DNA of 6,863 bases from an uncultured Veillonella sp. (GTDB lineage Bacteria > Bacillota > Negativicutes > Veillonellales > Veillonellaceae), in assembly GCA_902466275.1 (NCBI GenBank), contig CABQQJ010000041.1, positions 1 to 6,863 on the forward strand, written 5' to 3'. A program made the translations under genes and the position numbers. Each line of letters starts with the position of its first letter. Position 1 is the first letter of the stretch. Below are positions 5,861-6,863 of this stretch, piece after piece. The notes under the pieces were generated by a model. That model was not told the origin of the DNA and searched no databases. It was given only the letters and a program-made list of their open reading frames with translations.

Positions 5861-6863
5861 TTAGTCTACTTTGATGCCGTGAATTTCTTCGGCTAAACGT
5901 TTTAGAGCATCGACGGTACGTACACCAGGTGTGATTTCAGAAAGTTTTACACGAATGAAGTGACCTTCTTTAACGGCTGTGATGTCTTGAAGTTGAGGGT
6001 TAGCCTTGATTTTTTCAATTTTTTGTTGGAAATCATCGTCGTTGCGGATAGAATTGCCATAGTCAGCGATAATAATATAATCAGGGTTTTGTGCAATTAC
6101 TGTTTCCCAAGAACCTTTAGCCCATGTTTTATCAACGCCTAAGCCGCTCATTACATTATCAGCACCGATAAGTTTTAAGATGTTAGTAGTATAACCTTCG
6201 AATGCTGTGAATGGTTGACCGTCTTCAGAGTCATAAATGAAAATGCGTTTACGAGGTAAGTCTTTTAGTTTATCCTGGATAGCTGCCAATGTTTTACGTT
6301 GACCTGCAACCCATTCTTCAGCTTTAGGTTTTACGCCGAAAATCTCACCCAATTTAATCATGTCGCTGAAGTTGGTTTCTAGGTCAGCCTTAGTAGATAA
6401 CATGGATTCAGGGATCCAAATATTAACCTTTTGGGAAATCATTTTATCTGCAGGAATGGCTCGTTTGCTGAAAGAATCAGGCCATCCTGTAGCAAAGTCA
6501 GGCTTTACGGACATAAATACTTCATAGGAAGGCCATTTTTCAGATAATACTTTTACTTTGTCGTAAGCTGCTTGTAAAGGTGGGTAGATTTCTTCTTCTT
6601 TGAAAGCGGTCCCAGCCATTTTGTCTTCAAGTCCTAATTGTAACATCATTTCCGTTGTTGCTTGGGACATGGACACGGCATGAGTTGGGGCGGATTTTAC
6701 GGCAAAGTCTGTTTTTGTACCGTCAAATGTTTCACTCCACGTTACAGATTTGCTATTGTCAGCTGTGCTTTTTGTTGTGTCAGAACCACAACCAGCGATA
6801 GCAAATGTGGCACATGCCATAGCAACTAATAACAATTTTTTTGACTTTCTTAATTTTTGAAAC
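5861..6863 (-). CDS. ABC transporter substrate-binding lipoprotein (iron-complex/cobalamin type), 5'-truncated by window edge
   Basis: This is a type III (Peripla_BP_2, BtuF/FhuD/FepB-like) binding protein. The frame stays open to the right edge, reading F-Q-K-L-R-K-S-K-K-L-L-L-V-A-M-A-C before the lipobox I-A-G-C, whose cysteine codon is 6788-6790. A TTG at 6835 falls inside this basic signal-peptide n-region, so the real start is just beyond 6863. After the lipobox come a Thr/Ser-rich tether, an N-lobe (A-V-S-M-S-Q-A-T-T-E-M-M-L-Q-L-G-L), a long linking helix (around D-M-I-K-L-G-E-I-F-G-V), and a C-lobe (R-I-F-I-Y-D-S and the closing V-R-T-V-D-A-L-K-R-L-A). About 309 residues follow the lipobox cysteine, a usual size. 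It would be anchored by lipid outside the inner membrane and deliver a chelated metal, haem, siderophore or cobamide to a permease/ATPase pair. Those genes are not in the window and may lie upstream. The ligand cannot be read from sequence. Confidence 0.9.
   Translation of the reverse strand, partial: FQKLRKSKKLLLVAMACATFAIAGCGSDTTKSTADNSKSVTWSETFDGTKTDFAVKSAPTHAVSMSQATTEMMLQLGLEDKMAGTAFKEEEIYPPLQAAYDKVKVLSEKWPSYEVFMSVKPDFATGWPDSFSKRAIPADKMISQKVNIWIPESMLSTKADLETNFSDMIKLGEIFGVKPKAEEWVAGQRKTLAAIQDKLKDLPRKRIFIYDSEDGQPFTAFEGYTTNILKLIGADNVMSGLGVDKTWAKGSWETVIAQNPDYIIIADYGNSIRNDDDFQQKIEKIKANPQLQDITAVKEGHFIRVKLSEITPGVRTVDALKRLAEEIHGIKVD

Noticed and set aside
5861..6835. TTG at 6835 as the true start of the binding lipoprotein
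   Set aside because: Upstream in-frame codons to the window edge encode the basic n-region of the signal peptide (K-L-R-K-S-K-K), so the start is beyond 6863.

Overview
The window looks like chromosomal DNA from an anaerobic, low-GC, diderm Firmicute (Negativicutes), most likely Veillonella or a close relative. This assignment rests on recognising protein sequences, not on a search. It fits an AT-rich genome that carries both a MacA-type periplasmic adaptor, which implies an outer membrane, and a compact ferredoxin-type [FeFe] hydrogenase resembling that of Megasphaera.

Layout, left to right. (1) 1-438 is the 3' part of a MacA/HlyD-type efflux adaptor gene. (2) 452-1529 is a broken chimeric ABC gene. 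It begins as a MacB-type ATPase up to the Walker A motif, then continues in frame as the second half of an ABC-F (Uup-like) ATPase, and is frameshifted exactly at the ABC signature motif. The frameshift site carries a 12-mer identical to the end of the common Illumina adapter, so sequencing or assembly error is a serious possibility. (3) 1662-3131 is a monocistronic [FeFe] hydrogenase with a near-consensus promoter, a strong ribosome binding site and an intrinsic terminator. (4) 3405-5025 is a two-gene phosphate-uptake operon: a DUF47/PhoU-like accessory protein overlapping by 8 nt a PiT-family phosphate permease, closed by a strong terminator. (5) 5026-5454 is an AT-rich gap of about 430 bp holding that terminator, a 12-bp palindrome, a weak AT hairpin and a good promoter. 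(6) 5455-5628 is a 57-aa basic, probably DNA-binding protein. (7) 5629-5860 is non-coding and contains a long-spaced inverted repeat and a strong hairpin terminator. (8) 5861-6863, minus strand, is a lipoprotein substrate-binding protein of an iron-complex/cobalamin-type ABC importer whose start lies beyond the right edge.

Functionally these are mostly independent housekeeping transcription units. The hydrogenase would dispose of electrons from reduced ferredoxin as H2 during fermentation, DUF47-Pit imports phosphate, and the binding protein scavenges a metal complex or cobalamin-like ligand. I see no clear new defence or mobile system. The points most worth checking are the chimeric ABC gene with its adapter-like scar, the threonine in the hydrogenase L2 motif, and the small basic protein with its nested reading frame and unexplained flanking repeats.
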